DNA of 64,000 bases from the NCBI GenBank assembly GCA_026874595.1, contig CM049310.1, positions 2,292,001-2,356,000 of the forward strand. The letters are read 5' to 3'. Each line of letters begins with the position of its first letter. Position 1 is the stretch's first letter. The notes beneath the pieces are model-generated. The model was not told the origin of the DNA. It worked only from the letters and a program-made list of their open reading frames with translations, and searched no databases. Both the position numbers and the translations under genes were made by a program. Source of the DNA: Sipunculus nudus. Taxonomy: Eukaryota; Annelida; Sipuncula; Golfingiida; Sipunculidae. Positions 63,251 to 64,000 of the stretch are shown piece after piece.

Positions 63251-64000
63251 AATTTTCAGTCGCTAAATATTCAGTCAACATATATTTTAATTGCCAGTAT
63301 GCAGCATTTAATTATAAATTAAATAAAGAAATCTTTGGAACTTTTCTTTTACAGCATTTGGTTAACTGTATTTATTTTGTAGACATGTGAAAACACAAAT
63401 ATTCAAAGTAAAATTAAATTTGTCAGTAGGAAAAAATGTGGGTCCCTCATGTCAGTATTGCGTAATTGTTTTATAGACCCACCCGGAGTATAAAAGGGGC
63501 CGCAAGATGGCGTAGCTGTCAGTCATTGAAATTTAAATACCTGTCAAGACGCATCGCCCGAAATCATGAAAAAAGTCATCATGCTTGAATTCTAGGCCAT
63601 TATTCAGTATAATATTTGTCTGACATACGCATTTTAACTCAAGGAATCAAATGTGATCATTAAAATAATCATACGTTATATATTTTCTTCAATATCTGAC
63701 GATGTTGCTCACCAGCCGGCCAGCTGTCAGTGCCGATCACCGATCGCCCCCGGCTGGGAAAGACTGGATAATTTCAGTTTAGTCGAGCGAGTTTCTCTCT
63801 CAGACAAAACGTATGCCTTATTGATGCATCAAATATTATTGTTCTCACTTTTAAAGTGATAAAATCAAGTATTTTTTTAGATATTCCCAGTTCTAGTGCC
63901 GAGGCGGACTGTCAGATTGCATAGGTTTGAAATGGCAGTTGGGGGGTCACGTGACATGACACCCCAGTGTAAACAATAACAGACTGCACGTGTTTTAGTG
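63251..64000. other. Non-coding, one TATA-like motif
   Basis: No exon recognised. TATAAAAGG at 63,489-63,497 is followed by GGCCGCAAGATGGCG, which resembles a core promoter, but no ORF of useful length follows. RPLP1 intron 2 probably continues here. Confidence 0.4.

Overview
The window is animal nuclear DNA, probably from a marine mollusc or another lophotrochozoan. Two parts meet near 29.5 kb. The right part holds ordinary intron-split genes: a three-thioredoxin-domain ER protein disulfide isomerase (TXNDC5/ERp46 type, minus strand, ten exons, C-terminal HDEL) and the first two coding exons of ribosomal protein P1 (RPLP1, plus strand). It is AT-rich and full of tandem arrays and inverted-repeat transposons. 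The taxon is inferred from the style of the repeats and genes and is not proven.

The left part, 1 to about 29.49 kb, is a gene-dense, intron-poor endogenous element of the Maverick/Polinton (adintovirus-like) class. It encodes a protein-primed family B DNA polymerase, an FtsK/A32-type packaging ATPase, a retrovirus-type DDE integrase with a chromodomain-like tail, and two tandem double-jelly-roll major capsid proteins. It also has three paralogous penton-like minor capsid candidates, several very basic core proteins including a 42-residue peptide like adenovirus mu, and a RING protein. Further genes are a PC4-like ssDNA-binding protein, a possible DBP-like replication protein and several unknowns. 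Its left end lies outside the window, so no terminal inverted repeat pair or target duplication can be checked. It is larger than the usual 15-20 kb Polinton.

Layout of the element: a minus-strand gene runs off the left edge; the DBP-like gene (-) and PolB (+) share a divergent promoter with an NRF1-type palindrome; then ATPase, an 807-codon unknown, a Lys-rich core protein, minor capsid 1, a phosphoprotein-like gene, integrase, a small membrane protein, capsid and core genes, the two MCPs, RING (-), PC4-like, minor capsids 2 and 3, and two right-end genes. The non-coding right end has three CTCF-like motifs, a CRE, CCAAT boxes and GGGCCAAA repeats. Most genes have their own TATA box, often overlapping the stop codon of the gene before. 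Other genes are joined by stop-start overlaps.

The element looks defective. The ATPase has a stop codon at the Walker A lysine position, the DBP-like gene has a 14-bp-period duplication that shifts its frame, and several genes have single-base frame changes, mostly in homopolymer runs (decay or assembly error). MCP1, integrase, RING, PC4-like and most small genes are open.

The most unusual host feature is a 48-bp minisatellite of about 86 copies in the last TXNDC5 intron. Each copy contains the last 21 nt of exon 9 plus its 5' splice donor, and the first three intronic copies stay in the exon's reading frame. The intron can therefore be read as an array of competing splice donors.
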